Of a DNA stretch of 55,059 nucleotides, positions 9,434 to 16,755 are shown piece by piece. The stretch is taken from the IMG/VR virus record IMGVR_UViG_3300047547_000250, positions 1 through 55,059 of that record, one strand, 5' to 3'. Source of the DNA: a virus. The first letter of the stretch is position 1. Each line of letters begins with the position of its first letter. The position numbers and the translations under genes are program-made. The notes beneath the pieces were generated by a model. That model saw only the letters and a program-made list of their open reading frames with translations, made no database searches and was not told the DNA's origin.

Positions 9434-10339
9434 ATGATTAAAGGTAAAAGTTTTCTACAGCGTCTAGATGAATCTACATTTGATGAACAGATTGTAGCTA
9501 TTAGCAACAAAGTAACTACGGATACACATATTGATGATATTCGTGTAGTTGTCGAAGAATTAAAAACTGTTCCAGATTACAAAAAGCAATCTCTTGTTGA
9601 GTATATTGATAAGAATCGAGATAAATTATTGTCTCTTTCTACATATACTGAAGGTGACCCAGTACAAGTATCAGATGACTTTGCACCACATGCAAGCAAG
9701 CATGGTAAAGTGATTTCAAAAGGTGCAGTTGTTGGTTCATACAAAGTTAAATTTGAAGATGGTGAATATGATGTTCCTGAACATCATCTAACACGTAAAG
9801 ATTCAATTGCAACTGAATCACATACCATTGACGCTGCACCTGTTGAAGTTGTAGAACACAAATGCATTGCTGTAACGCATTCAGGCAAGTTTCTAAAAAT
9901 TATCCTTGAATCAATCGACGGTTCAGACGAACTAATTGAAGAACAATTAGGTGAATCTGTATACGTTGTATTTCCAGAATCAATTACTGAATCATTTGTT
10001 AATAATGTGTCTGAATCAATGACAGATGAACAACAAAAGAAACGTGAAGAAATTGTTCTAGCAATGAAGAATAACGAATCCGAGTTAAAGAAGCGTTATG
10101 GTGATAAGTGGGAAAGTGTAATGTATGCAATTGCTACTAAAAAGGCAATGGGTGAATCACTAGAAGAAGCAACTCAGGATGTTATCTTTAAGCACACTAC
10201 ATCAAATGGTACAATCAAAATCGTGAAACGTGGTGAATACTTTGATGTAGAGCAACTAGATAGTCATGGATCCATGGTTGACTCTCATATGTATAGCTCT
10301 GCAAAAGAAGCAGAGGCAGCAGTACAGGATTTGATGTGA
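9434..10339 (+). CDS. Prohead-core-like protein with KOW-like insert (301 aa)
   Basis: A ribosome site (AAAAGGAT) precedes the ATG. Residues 1-60 are helical. Residues 65-115 look like a small beta barrel (GDPVQVSDDFAPHASKHGK, VGSYKVKFEDGEYDVPEHHL), similar to the KOW-type beta motif. A helical segment near 195-240 (KKREEIVLAMKNNESELKKR, then YGDKWESVMYAIATKKAM) matches a C-terminal signature I recall from head or prohead-core proteins of marine T4-like phages. It overlaps the Dps-like gene by four bases (GTGA). A head or scaffold role is likely but inferred. Confidence 0.5.
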   Translation: MIKGKSFLQRLDESTFDEQIVAISNKVTTDTHIDDIRVVVEELKTVPDYKKQSLVEYIDKNRDKLLSLSTYTEGDPVQVSDDFAPHASKHGKVISKGAVVGSYKVKFEDGEYDVPEHHLTRKDSIATESHTIDAAPVEVVEHKCIAVTHSGKFLKIILESIDGSDELIEEQLGESVYVVFPESITESFVNNVSESMTDEQQKKREEIVLAMKNNESELKKRYGDKWESVMYAIATKKAMGESLEEATQDVIFKHTTSNGTIKIVKRGEYFDVEQLDSHGSMVDSHMYSSAKEAEAAVQDLM

Positions 10340-10779
10340 ACAATGCTCTAATTAAAACATTGAACCAAGCTCTAGCAGACTCTTTTGAGTTCTATGCTAG
10401 AGCACATGGTATGCACTGGAACGTTGAAGGAACACTGTTTCCGTTGTACCATAAATTCTTTGGCGATATCTACTTAGAAGTGTATGGTGCTATTGATATT
10501 TTTGCGGAAGAAATTCGTGCAGCAGGTGGGTATGTTGGATATGGCACGGACCACTTCTCTAAATCTAATGTACTACCTGATACCAAACAAATCATGGGGT
10601 CAGATCTCGTTGCAATGTTAAACGAGCTTGACATGAGCAATGAAATTGTTTTAAAATCTCTGAATGCTGCGTTCTCTTTAGCAGAGAAAGATAATGCTCA
10701 AGGTCTAATGGATTTCTTGGCTGCTAGAATTGATGCACATAAAAAACATGCATGGATGATTAAAAGCTGCAATAAATGA
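10336..10779 (+). CDS. Dps/ferritin-like protein
   Basis: A 147-residue four-helix-bundle protein of the Dps family, which binds DNA and oxidises Fe(II) at an inter-subunit site. The signature H27-W-N-V-E-G is followed at the expected spacing by H39, D54 and E58 (AIDIFAEEIR). The position usually held by the third Asp is Gly43, with Asp44 next to it. Length is close to typical Dps (about 150-170), with a short N-terminal tail. The start is GTG inside a GTGA overlap with the upstream prohead-like gene, and no in-frame ATG is available nearby, so translation is probably coupled. It could protect DNA or be packaged in virions; neither is shown. Confidence 0.8.
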   Translation: MNNALIKTLNQALADSFEFYARAHGMHWNVEGTLFPLYHKFFGDIYLEVYGAIDIFAEEIRAAGGYVGYGTDHFSKSNVLPDTKQIMGSDLVAMLNELDMSNEIVLKSLNAAFSLAEKDNAQGLMDFLAARIDAHKKHAWMIKSCNK

Positions 10780-11351
10780 ATTTACTTGAAACAGTTCGTG
10801 AGTTTTTATTTGAGATGCCAGCAATGGCATATGTTTCAAAAAACGACCCATATCTAAGAATGAAAAAGAGTGGTGTGGATGTTAATGCACATTTAGCATC
10901 CACACCAATACATCGAACTGATACAGACACAATAACAAAAGTTGCTTTAGCTGGTAATTCAGATCAGTATGCTAAAATTGATAACAATCGAAACCCAATA
11001 TTCAGACTAGATACAACAAAAACAAGTCTAAGTTCGGTACCGAACAAAGTTGGTTCAAAGGTTGCATCGATGGTTAAGTTTAATACTGAATATCAATATC
11101 CAGATGTAAAGAAAGTATATGATCATCTATTGATCAACAACGACTTCATTAGAACAGATGACATACAATATCCAGGTGGTAAGAATACTTGGTTAAAGTT
11201 AGTACATGATTATGATTCTGAAGGCAAGCATTTATATATCCATGAGAATGATAAGTTAACTAAAGTCTTAGCAAGCCATATTGAAGCAAATCACTCTAAG
11301 ATATGGAACTCCGATAAAACTCATGTAGTAATATCAAATAGCTCTTTATGA
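10776..11351 (+). CDS. Hypothetical protein (191 aa)
   Basis: Not recognised. Starts by ATGA overlap with the Dps-like gene and ends by ATGA overlap with the next. A short helix (LLETVREFLFEM) leads into a polar alpha/beta region with GKNTWLKLVHDYDSEGKHLY near 128-147. Its His/Asn/Lys-rich composition resembles the 306- and 768-residue neighbours, so it may belong to the same internal-protein group. Confidence 0.45.
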   Translation: MNLLETVREFLFEMPAMAYVSKNDPYLRMKKSGVDVNAHLASTPIHRTDTDTITKVALAGNSDQYAKIDNNRNPIFRLDTTKTSLSSVPNKVGSKVASMVKFNTEYQYPDVKKVYDHLLINNDFIRTDDIQYPGGKNTWLKLVHDYDSEGKHLYIHENDKLTKVLASHIEANHSKIWNSDKTHVVISNSSL

Positions 11352-11743
11352 TGGATACTCAATATTTTGCATATACTGCATGTGATGACCTAGAAGACTG
11401 GGTACAAGGCGATATAGATTTCTGGGACGAACCAACTAGATGTAGGTTTCGTAAAAAGTATAATGATGGTGTATTCTTTATAGCATATGATTATGATACA
11501 TCAACGTTACATGAAACCAATAAACTGTGCATGATACCATATATCTTTCACACAGATCACCCAGAAAACATATTAGCTGATTTGGTTTTAACAATCGATT
11601 ACCTAATCAACAAAAAGAATGTATGTGTTACATTCTTTAAAGAAGATCAAGAATCAAATACAAGACTATTGCATGAGCTGCAAGCATTTCTTCCTGATAC
11701 TACAGTGAAACAATTTGATTACTTCACAATTTTAACGAAATGA
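11348..11743 (+). CDS. Hypothetical protein (131 aa)
   Basis: Not recognised. A compact acidic alpha/beta protein (DLEDWVQGDIDFW, GVFFIAYDYD, LADLVLTIDYLINKKNVCVTFF, VKQFDYFTILTK). The strand-helix pattern with a final strand could fit several small folds. It is embedded by four-base overlaps between the preceding hypothetical gene and the PD-(D/E)XK nuclease, so it is co-translated with them. Confidence 0.45.
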   Translation: MMDTQYFAYTACDDLEDWVQGDIDFWDEPTRCRFRKKYNDGVFFIAYDYDTSTLHETNKLCMIPYIFHTDHPENILADLVLTIDYLINKKNVCVTFFKEDQESNTRLLHELQAFLPDTTVKQFDYFTILTK

Positions 11744-12351
11744 TTGAACGAATTGATACACCCTCTGGTAGATTTTACAAAACTCCAGAGGGGTTTTTAT
11801 ATCCATCAGTTACAACTGTTTTATCGTCTATACCTAATCCAGGATTAGATGCTTGGCGCAATGCAGTAGGTGAAGATGAAGCCAATAGGATCTCCAAGAA
11901 AGCAACATCACGTGGTACAAAGCTACATTCATTCTGTGAAGATTACTTGCTTAAAAGAAATCCTAAACTTGATATGTTTGATAAAGAAGCATACAAAGGA
12001 TTAACAAAGCATTTGGATTTAATTGAACCAATTGCTATTGAGGAACAATTATATTCTAATAAACTAAGAGTTGCTGGAACATTAGATTGCTTAGGTAAGT
12101 ATGACAGTGAGTTGTTTGTTATTGATTTCAAGACAACATCTTCACTGAAACATGATGGTGAATTTGATTCATACTGGCTCCAAACTGCTGCATACTCTGT
12201 TATGGTATATGAACGGTTAGGATTAGTGGTACCAAATTTGCTGATTATTATGCAGGACCTAACAGCAGGAGAGTGTAATGTCTACCGACAAAAGAGTAAT
12301 ATATGGGTTCCCAAATTCAAATCGATTAGGGATGCTTACCAAGATAAATGA
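11740..12351 (+). CDS. PD-(D/E)XK nuclease, Cas4/MGME1-like
   Basis: A 203-residue exonuclease-type protein. Motifs in order: YPSVTTVLSSIP (about 22-33), an R-G-T-K-LH helix (about 58-62), GTLDCLGKYD with the first metal-binding Asp (about 108-117), FVIDFKTTSS supplying the D-x-K pair (about 123-132), and YWLQTAAYSVMVYE, the QxxxY helix of RecB-like nucleases (about 141-154). It probably processes DNA ends during replication or recombination. It overlaps the upstream gene by 4 bases and the downstream ClpP-like gene by 74. The family call is strong; the biological substrate is unknown. Confidence 0.8.
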   Translation: MIERIDTPSGRFYKTPEGFLYPSVTTVLSSIPNPGLDAWRNAVGEDEANRISKKATSRGTKLHSFCEDYLLKRNPKLDMFDKEAYKGLTKHLDLIEPIAIEEQLYSNKLRVAGTLDCLGKYDSELFVIDFKTTSSLKHDGEFDSYWLQTAAYSVMVYERLGLVVPNLLIIMQDLTAGECNVYRQKSNIWVPKFKSIRDAYQDK

Positions 12352-12925
12352 TCATTTCTTTCCTGATAGAGAAGATATTGAACAATCATATATCTATCTC
12401 AAAGGTGAAGTTACTGTAGCTTCATGTGCTGATTTAATTGAAAGTATATTGAGTATCAATTACCCAACATATACCGATGATGAAGATGGTAATGAAGTAC
12501 AAGATAAATTTCCAGACGTTATTAATCTATTGATTACATCAACTGGTGGTGATATGACAGCTGCGTTTGCACTGATTAATGTCATGCGTGGTTCTAGGAT
12601 CCCTATTAGAACTATTGTACTAGGTGAAGCATCATCGGCAGCACTATGTATTTTAATGGCTGGTCATCAACGTGTAGCTACACCCTACTCATCCTTAATG
12701 AGCCATCAGTTTATCTCTGGCGTTGAAGGTACCTATGATGACCTAGTAAATGCAACTACTGCGTTCAATGAATACTTTTCTAAGATGTTGAATTTTTATG
12801 TTGAGTGTACTGGGTTAGAAGAAAAGTTCATTAAGAAGAATCTACTGCGTGCATTGGATCATCACTTCCATCCTGAAAAAGCATTAGAGTACAAGATGAT
12901 TGATTTAGTTGAAGATCTACGTTAA
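12278..12925 (+). CDS. ClpP-like serine protease
   Basis: A 215-residue member of the ClpP/crotonase fold. LLITSTGGDMTAAFAL (about 84-99) is the oxyanion-hole region. The nucleophile is Ser120 in GEASSAALCILMAG, His143 lies in LMSHQF, and Asp194 in RALDHHF is a candidate third residue before PEKALEYKMIDLV. The start is set by a strong AGGAG seven bases before the ATG, although this puts 74 bases inside the nuclease frame. In phages such proteins may act as prohead protease or with host Clp ATPases; nearby head-like genes make a maturation role possible but unproven. Confidence 0.8.
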   Translation: MSTDKRVIYGFPNSNRLGMLTKINDHFFPDREDIEQSYIYLKGEVTVASCADLIESILSINYPTYTDDEDGNEVQDKFPDVINLLITSTGGDMTAAFALINVMRGSRIPIRTIVLGEASSAALCILMAGHQRVATPYSSLMSHQFISGVEGTYDDLVNATTAFNEYFSKMLNFYVECTGLEEKFIKKNLLRALDHHFHPEKALEYKMIDLVEDLR

Positions 12926-12933
12926 AACAACGT

Positions 12934-12993
12934 CTAACACGTTTTTAACAGTACCTAGTACCTTGGTACTAATTTATAGTAAAAACGTGTTAG
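12934..12993. repeat. 14-bp inverted repeat with nested hairpin
   Basis: CTAACACGTTTTTA (12934-12947) pairs perfectly with TAAAAACGTGTTAG (12980-12993). Inside lies a second palindrome, TAGTACC-TT-GGTACTA (12956-12971). The nesting is unlikely by chance and lies just after the ClpP-like stop; no T-run follows. Confidence 0.7.
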
Positions 12994-13021
12994 AAAGCGA
13001 TCTCGTAAGTTCTAGAGTACA

Positions 13022-13054
13022 AAGAGGGCGCAAGCCCTCTTGTCACGAAGTGAC
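13022..13054. repeat. Two abutting hairpins, the first with a GNRA-type loop
   Basis: AAGAGGGC-GCAA-GCCCTCTT (13022-13041) is an 8-bp stem capped by GCAA. It is followed immediately by GTCAC-GAA-GTGAC (13042-13054). The GNRA-type loop suggests an RNA-level structure. Confidence 0.6.
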
Positions 13055-13121
13055 TCAGGAAACACACTAAAAATTACCTACAAATTTTTTTGGTCCCAAG
13101 AAATTTCAGTATACAATCATA

Positions 13122-13140
13122 AGTATTATTAGAGTATCAA
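13122..13140 (+). repeat. 19-base direct repeat, copy 1
   Basis: AGTATTATTAGAGTATCAA, repeated exactly at 13200-13218 with a 78-base period. Both copies lie upstream of the promoter at 13360 and could be operator sites. Confidence 0.7.
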
Positions 13141-13199
13141 TAAGTACCTTTTAGTGCCTTCGGCACACTCGTTTCACTCGTAGAACTCTGAGTACAGAT

Positions 13200-13218
13200 A
13201 GTATTATTAGAGTATCAA
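13200..13218 (+). repeat. 19-base direct repeat, copy 2
   Basis: Exact copy of the 13122-13140 element, about 140 bases before the extended -10 promoter of the next operon. Confidence 0.7.
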
Positions 13219-13249
13219 ATATAACCATATAGAATATTATATTAATACT

Positions 13250-13271
13250 AGATAAGGGTGTTGTCTTATCT
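13250..13271. repeat. Inverted repeat AGATAAG/CTTATCT
   Basis: AGATAAG (13250-13256) and CTTATCT (13265-13271) flank an 8-base GT-rich spacer. The size suits a dimeric-regulator site or a small hairpin. Confidence 0.45.
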
Positions 13272-13359
13272 TAACTTTAGTGTAGCATATTTTTCGTGAT
13301 CTGTCAACCCTTTTTTAAAAATATTTTTAAAATATTTTTGGTACAGATCTAGATTTTTG

Positions 13360-13368
13360 TGTTACAAT
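13360..13368 (+). promoter_or_regulatory. Extended -10 promoter (TGTTACAAT)
   Basis: TG-N-TACAAT lies about 25 bases before the ATG at 13393, downstream of A/T tracts that could act as an UP element. No good -35 is seen, as expected for an extended -10 host-sigma promoter. The hldE operon has the closely related TGTTATAAT. Confidence 0.45.
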
Positions 13369-13392
13369 CCATAATCATCACAGACTATTGCT

Positions 13393-13785
13393 ATGCACAC
13401 AAAAATTGCACTTGTTATATCAGACAAATACCCACAAGTTACACAGGGTAGGTTGTATTCCGTGCAGTCCATGAACGATACATTCGTTAAGATGGTCGGT
13501 ATCAACCACCCAATACCATTGAGTGCAGTATCCATAGTCGATGGTGTTGAACTAGACTCCATTGGAGCAAACAAGTTTTGCTATAAACGTTATACGCTTG
13601 TCGAGGAAACTGTCTTTGCAGAGAATATTGTTGGTTCAGATGAACTTTATGAACTGGCAGTCATTGACAGAACCAAAATTGAGTCGTATACTAAAGGCGG
13701 CGTCCAAGTTAAAAACTTTCGTGAAGCTCTTCTTCTTGATGACTGTAAAGAAGAAGTTATTAACCCCCAGTCAAAGGAAATTTAA
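13393..13785 (+). CDS. Small hypothetical protein (130 aa)
   Basis: Not recognised. The first 60 residues look like a small beta-barrel (TKIALVISDKYPQVTQGRLY, TFVKMVGINHPIPLSAVSIV), suggesting a KOW/SH3-like nucleic-acid or protein-binding domain; the rest is acidic and helical (SDELYELAVIDRTK, NFREALLLDDCKEEV). It is first in an operon with the winged-helix-like gene and lies 25 bases after the extended -10 box, with no evident Shine-Dalgarno. Coming first after a long regulatory stretch suggests a regulatory or early gene. Confidence 0.5.
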   Translation: MHTKIALVISDKYPQVTQGRLYSVQSMNDTFVKMVGINHPIPLSAVSIVDGVELDSIGANKFCYKRYTLVEETVFAENIVGSDELYELAVIDRTKIESYTKGGVQVKNFREALLLDDCKEEVINPQSKEI

Positions 13786-13788
13786 ATT

Positions 13789-14019
13789 ATGGCAAAGAAA
13801 ACTGTTGGTAAAGAAGCTCGTTTCCTAAATGCACTGCTTACTGGTAAAACCATTTCCCGTAAGCAAGCTAAAACTCAGTACAAACTAGGTAACCCTAGTG
13901 CAACTGTGCTGCGTATTCAGGAATCTGGTTATCAACTCCAACGACATTATGCAGTTAGCAAGTCTCGTGTTCCTGGTACAAAGATTAAAATTCGTACTGT
14001 GAAATACAGCATTGCGTGA
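13789..14019 (+). CDS. Winged helix-turn-helix-like small basic protein (76 aa)
   Basis: Ribosome site AAAGGAAA precedes the ATG. Residues 8-50 fit a helix-turn-helix: a first helix (EARFLNALLTGK), a turn (TISR), a recognition-type helix pair (KQAKTQYKLGNPSATVLRIQ) and a wing-like SGYQLQRHYAV. The basic tail ends in KIKIRTVKYSIA. Small proteins of this form are common in phages and probably bind DNA as regulators. Followed by two tandem hairpins that may end the transcript. The target is unknown; the direct repeats upstream are candidates. Confidence 0.6.
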   Translation: MAKKTVGKEARFLNALLTGKTISRKQAKTQYKLGNPSATVLRIQESGYQLQRHYAVSKSRVPGTKIKIRTVKYSIA

Positions 14020-14040
14020 TCGAGTAGTTAAACTCAAAAG

Positions 14041-14086
14041 TAAGCCAGAGACATCAAAACTCTCTGGCTTAACTACATTTGTAGTT
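14041..14086 (+). terminator. Tandem hairpins after the small HTH gene
   Basis: TAAGCCAGAGA (14041-14051) pairs with TCTCTGGCTTA (14061-14071), an 11-bp stem. It is followed by AACTACA-TT-TGTAGTT (14071-14086). T-richness downstream is modest (ATTGTTTTG), so this may be a partial terminator or RNA-processing element rather than a strong stop. Confidence 0.5.
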
Positions 14087-14106
14087 ATTGTTTTGAAAGG
14101 AAAGTA

Positions 14107-15699
14107 ATGCACTGTTTAAATTGTGATTCATCTGATGTGACAAAGCATGGAACTCGTACATCCGGTTCTGGAGTAACGAAACAGCGGTATAAGTGTAAAG
14201 ACTGTGGGTATTCGTTCTCGGTGTCTATCAACGATGATACCACAGGTGACTTGTTTGTTGTTGATGAGATTGAAGCCCCGACATTCATTGATTTTAAGTA
14301 TGAGCGGTCAGAGGATTGGCTAAAAACCAATGTCCATTCAAAGCAACGTCTAGTGATTACATCTGCTCAAAACAATACACCTGTATCCCAAAATTTCCTT
14401 GCAGCAATCCAAACATACATTAAGCACAATGATGCAGGGTTGATAGTAATTCCTATAAAGTACAAAACTATAAACAGTGAAGATGATGATTTGGCATCTG
14501 TTTATGATGAGTCTATTGAGAGTTATTTGTGTGAAAACACGATTGAGTTTCCAAAGTACAATCTAAAAGTATATGCTGGATTGCGTATCCAAGCAACTGC
14601 TGAGAATCCATTGTCTGGGTTGGACCCATTGTCCAAGGGGCATTCTATCATTGTTGGGCATGCACAGGCACAGTTAAAGACGCTACCCAATATTGATAAG
14701 CGCATCAGTGATATCATTACAACAACGGGTGCAATTACAGAGAAGAACTATAGCAAGACCAAGTTAGGTGAGAAGGCACGGTTCAATCACTCTATCTCTG
14801 CTTTAGTTATTGAGTTTGATGAAACAACATATCATCTACGACATCTTAATTTTGATGATAGAACAGGTTCTTTCTGGGATATTGACACTCAGTATTGTGC
14901 AAATGATGTTATGTTCCAGGGTAATGTAGAAGCTATTGTGACTGGTGATGAACATGTCATTTTTAGAGATGAAGTTGTTGAGAAATGGACATACAAAGAT
15001 GACAAGTCCATGATCAATGTATTGCAACCAAAGTACATTGTACGTCATGATAGTCTCGATGCATACTCTATCAGTCATCACCACAAGAAAAGCGTATTCA
15101 CTCAATATGCTAAATGGGTGTCTGGCATTAATAGCATTGAAGATGAATTGCGAAAAACAGTTGATTATATCAATGAAACAACTCCAACAAATACAGTAAG
15201 TTTGATTGTCCAGTCCAATCACAATGAACATTTGTTGAAGTGGCTCAATGAAGTTGATATTTCAACTGAGCCATGGAACGCAAAGTTGTATCACTATTTG
15301 ATGTATCAGATGTTGAGTAATACAACGATGTCTACAAGTGGTGCATCATATCCAGACCCATTTGCACTGATTGCATCACCTTGGTTGAATACCAATGTTG
15401 AATTTGTATCACGTGAGGGTAAGAAGATAATGGGGATTGAAGTTGGTGCTCATGGTGATGTTGGTGTCAATGGTGCACGAGGCTCAGCTAAGAGTTTTGC
15501 ACGTATACCAGATAAGATGATTGTTGGACACTCACACAGCCCAAGTATTGAAAAGGGTTGTTATACTGTAGGAACTAGCTCTAAACTTGCGCTTGAATAT
15601 AATCGCGGTGCTAGCACATGGCATCATGCACATGTTATCATTCATCCCAATGGAAAACGACAAATGATTTTCATTACACCTGATGGGTGGAGACTATAA
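14107..15699 (+). CDS. Zinc-ribbon plus metallophosphoesterase-like protein, T5 A1-like layout
   Basis: A 530-residue protein with a strong ribosome site (AAAGGAAAG). An N-terminal zinc ribbon has C3-x2-C6 and C30-x2-C33, with KCKDCGYSFSVS typical of transposase-type ribbons. A middle region carries LVITSAQNNTPVSQNFLAAI and AGLIVIPIKYKT. The C-terminal half has calcineurin-like phosphoesterase marks: N371-H372-N-E-H, H449-G-D, and G474-H475-S-H477. This layout recalls the T5 A1 DNA-transfer protein family, a metal-dependent DNase. It probably acts on DNA or RNA early in infection. A bidirectional terminator follows. The family call is moderately sure; the function is inferred. Confidence 0.65.
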   Translation: MHCLNCDSSDVTKHGTRTSGSGVTKQRYKCKDCGYSFSVSINDDTTGDLFVVDEIEAPTFIDFKYERSEDWLKTNVHSKQRLVITSAQNNTPVSQNFLAAIQTYIKHNDAGLIVIPIKYKTINSEDDDLASVYDESIESYLCENTIEFPKYNLKVYAGLRIQATAENPLSGLDPLSKGHSIIVGHAQAQLKTLPNIDKRISDIITTTGAITEKNYSKTKLGEKARFNHSISALVIEFDETTYHLRHLNFDDRTGSFWDIDTQYCANDVMFQGNVEAIVTGDEHVIFRDEVVEKWTYKDDKSMINVLQPKYIVRHDSLDAYSISHHHKKSVFTQYAKWVSGINSIEDELRKTVDYINETTPTNTVSLIVQSNHNEHLLKWLNEVDISTEPWNAKLYHYLMYQMLSNTTMSTSGASYPDPFALIASPWLNTNVEFVSREGKKIMGIEVGAHGDVGVNGARGSAKSFARIPDKMIVGHSHSPSIEKGCYTVGTSSKLALEYNRGASTWHHAHVIIHPNGKRQMIFITPDGWRL

Positions 15700-15700
15700 G

Positions 15701-15725
15701 AAAAAGGACCCATTGGGTCCTTTTT
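15701..15725. terminator. Bidirectional intrinsic terminator
   Basis: AAAAAGGACCC (15701-15711) and GGGTCCTTTTT (15715-15725) form an 11-bp stem with a 3-base loop, A-rich on one side and T-rich on the other. It separates the convergent metallophosphoesterase-like and phoH genes. Confidence 0.9.
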
Positions 15726-15735
15726 GTTTATGTTA

Positions 15736-16596
15736 TTAAATCTTTAACCTTTCACATGTAGTAATCCATGATTTTACAAAACCACTGCGAACAATATCCT
15801 CTGGTCTAAATCTAAAACTACGGAATTCTGGCATTTGTGAACTGACAGCTAGAAACGTTTTAAACCCAGAAACGTCATTTTTCTTAAAATGTAAATCATC
15901 TTGGGAACCATCACCACAGAAGATTATTTTTGAATTCTTTCCAAGACGTGTAGCAACTGTGGAGATTTCCTCCCAAGAAGAATTTTGAAACTCGTCAAAG
16001 ATTATAATGGCATTATCAAACGTATCACCTCGCAAGAATGACGTTGAATGGAATTCAAGTTTACCCATATCAACTAATTTTTCATATGCATCTTTTTTGC
16101 CTGTTAGTGTAGAGAAAATGCTATGATATGGTGCCTGGAATGCTTCCATTTTTTCATTTATATCACCGGGTAAATGGCCTTGCTCTCTGGATTGAACACT
16201 TGATCTAATAATGATCAGTTTATTGATGTTTGTTACTTCATGATCCAGTACATCCAAAATTGCATGGTAGATTGCAATCATTGTCTTGCCTGTACCAGCT
16301 GATCCAAATAACACATACCCATCTGCTGCATTATCGGCCCAGCTCTCAAAGAAATCGTACTGTGTATCAGTCAGAGGTTTGATTTCTTTAATGTCCTGTA
16401 ATTTAACAACTCTCTGTCGAGTGTTACCAGTAGTTATATCAACTACATTCAATCCAGTTTCCTTTTCTAGACGTTTCTGTTGACGTCCAATTCGTTTTGC
16501 TTGTCTCTGTGTTTCTACATCTAGAAAATCTTGCTGCTTTTGAGTAGCTCTGCGTGAGTAGAATTTCGTTGTAGAAAACTGTGCAAGTTTTGCCAT
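15736..16596 (-). CDS. phoH: PhoH-like P-loop ATPase
   Basis: A 286-residue PhoH-family ATPase. Walker A is GSAGTGKT at residues 98-105 and Walker B IIIFDE at 197-202. LTDTQYDFFESW (about 75-86) is the Q-motif-like segment before the ATP site, and IIIRSSVQSREQGHLPGD the family's conserved post-Walker region. The N-terminal 60 residues are basic and coiled. The start at 16596 is chosen over 16632 because the 12 extra residues would lie in a hairpin-bearing leader and AGGG sits well spaced before 16596. PhoH is widespread in phages; its role (RNA or phosphate stress) is unsettled. It is the only minus-strand gene in the first 49 kb. Confidence 0.9.
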   Translation of the reverse strand: MAKLAQFSTTKFYSRRATQKQQDFLDVETQRQAKRIGRQQKRLEKETGLNVVDITTGNTRQRVVKLQDIKEIKPLTDTQYDFFESWADNAADGYVLFGSAGTGKTMIAIYHAILDVLDHEVTNINKLIIIRSSVQSREQGHLPGDINEKMEAFQAPYHSIFSTLTGKKDAYEKLVDMGKLEFHSTSFLRGDTFDNAIIIFDEFQNSSWEEISTVATRLGKNSKIIFCGDGSQDDLHFKKNDVSGFKTFLAVSSQMPEFRSFRFRPEDIVRSGFVKSWITTCERLKI

Positions 16597-16613
16597 TGTT
16601 GATACCCTAAAAT

Positions 16614-16652
16614 AGAAAAAGAAAAGGCGCACTAAGGTTTGACCCGTGCGCC
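16614..16652 (-). terminator. Terminator-like hairpin in the phoH leader
   Basis: Read on the minus strand, GGCGCAC (16652-16646) pairs with GTGCGCC (16632-16626), followed by TTTTCTTTTTCT down to 16614. It stands 17 bases upstream of the phoH start, so it may attenuate phoH or block readthrough into it. Confidence 0.55.
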
Positions 16653-16694
16653 CGCTATTGACAAGATTGATGTGGTTGTTTAATCATGTAAACC

Positions 16695-16700
16695 TATTTA
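16695..16700 (-). promoter_or_regulatory. Late-type promoter box for phoH (TTAAATAG, minus strand)
   Basis: TAAATA on the minus strand, about 98 bases before the phoH ATG and back-to-back with a plus-strand box 14 bases away. The terminator-like hairpin would lie in the resulting leader. Confidence 0.35.
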
Positions 16701-16712
16701 ATAAAAAGTTAA

Positions 16713-16720
16713 CTAAATAG
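16713..16720 (+). promoter_or_regulatory. T4-late-like promoter box (CTAAATAG)
   Basis: TAAATA at 16714-16719 lies 36 bases before the ATG at 16756, the same spacing as at 781. It would drive the fibre-to-baseplate block. Confidence 0.5.
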
Positions 16721-16755
16721 ATGATACGTAGACATTTAACCTACAAAGAGATCTT

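Larger units (their letters stand above)
12926..13392 (+). other. Gene-free, structure-rich regulatory region
   Basis: 467 bases without a convincing gene. It holds, in order: a long inverted repeat with nested hairpin, two adjacent short hairpins, a GTGCC-TTC-GGCAC hairpin (13154-13166), two copies of a 19-base direct repeat, another inverted repeat, AT-rich tracts (about 13312-13339) and an extended -10 promoter for the gene at 13393. None of the hairpins is followed by a good T-run. It could encode a structured RNA or be an operator region. Confidence 0.6.

Noticed and set aside
12926-13392. tRNA or tRNA-like gene in the hairpin-rich region
   Set aside because: No cloverleaf with acceptor stem, T-loop GTTC and anticodon arm could be assembled from the hairpins.
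16658-16684. TTGACA with TTTAAT 15 bases downstream, a possible sigma-70 promoter for the 16756 gene
   Set aside because: Spacing is short and the -10 is weak; the TAAATA box nearer the gene explains it better.
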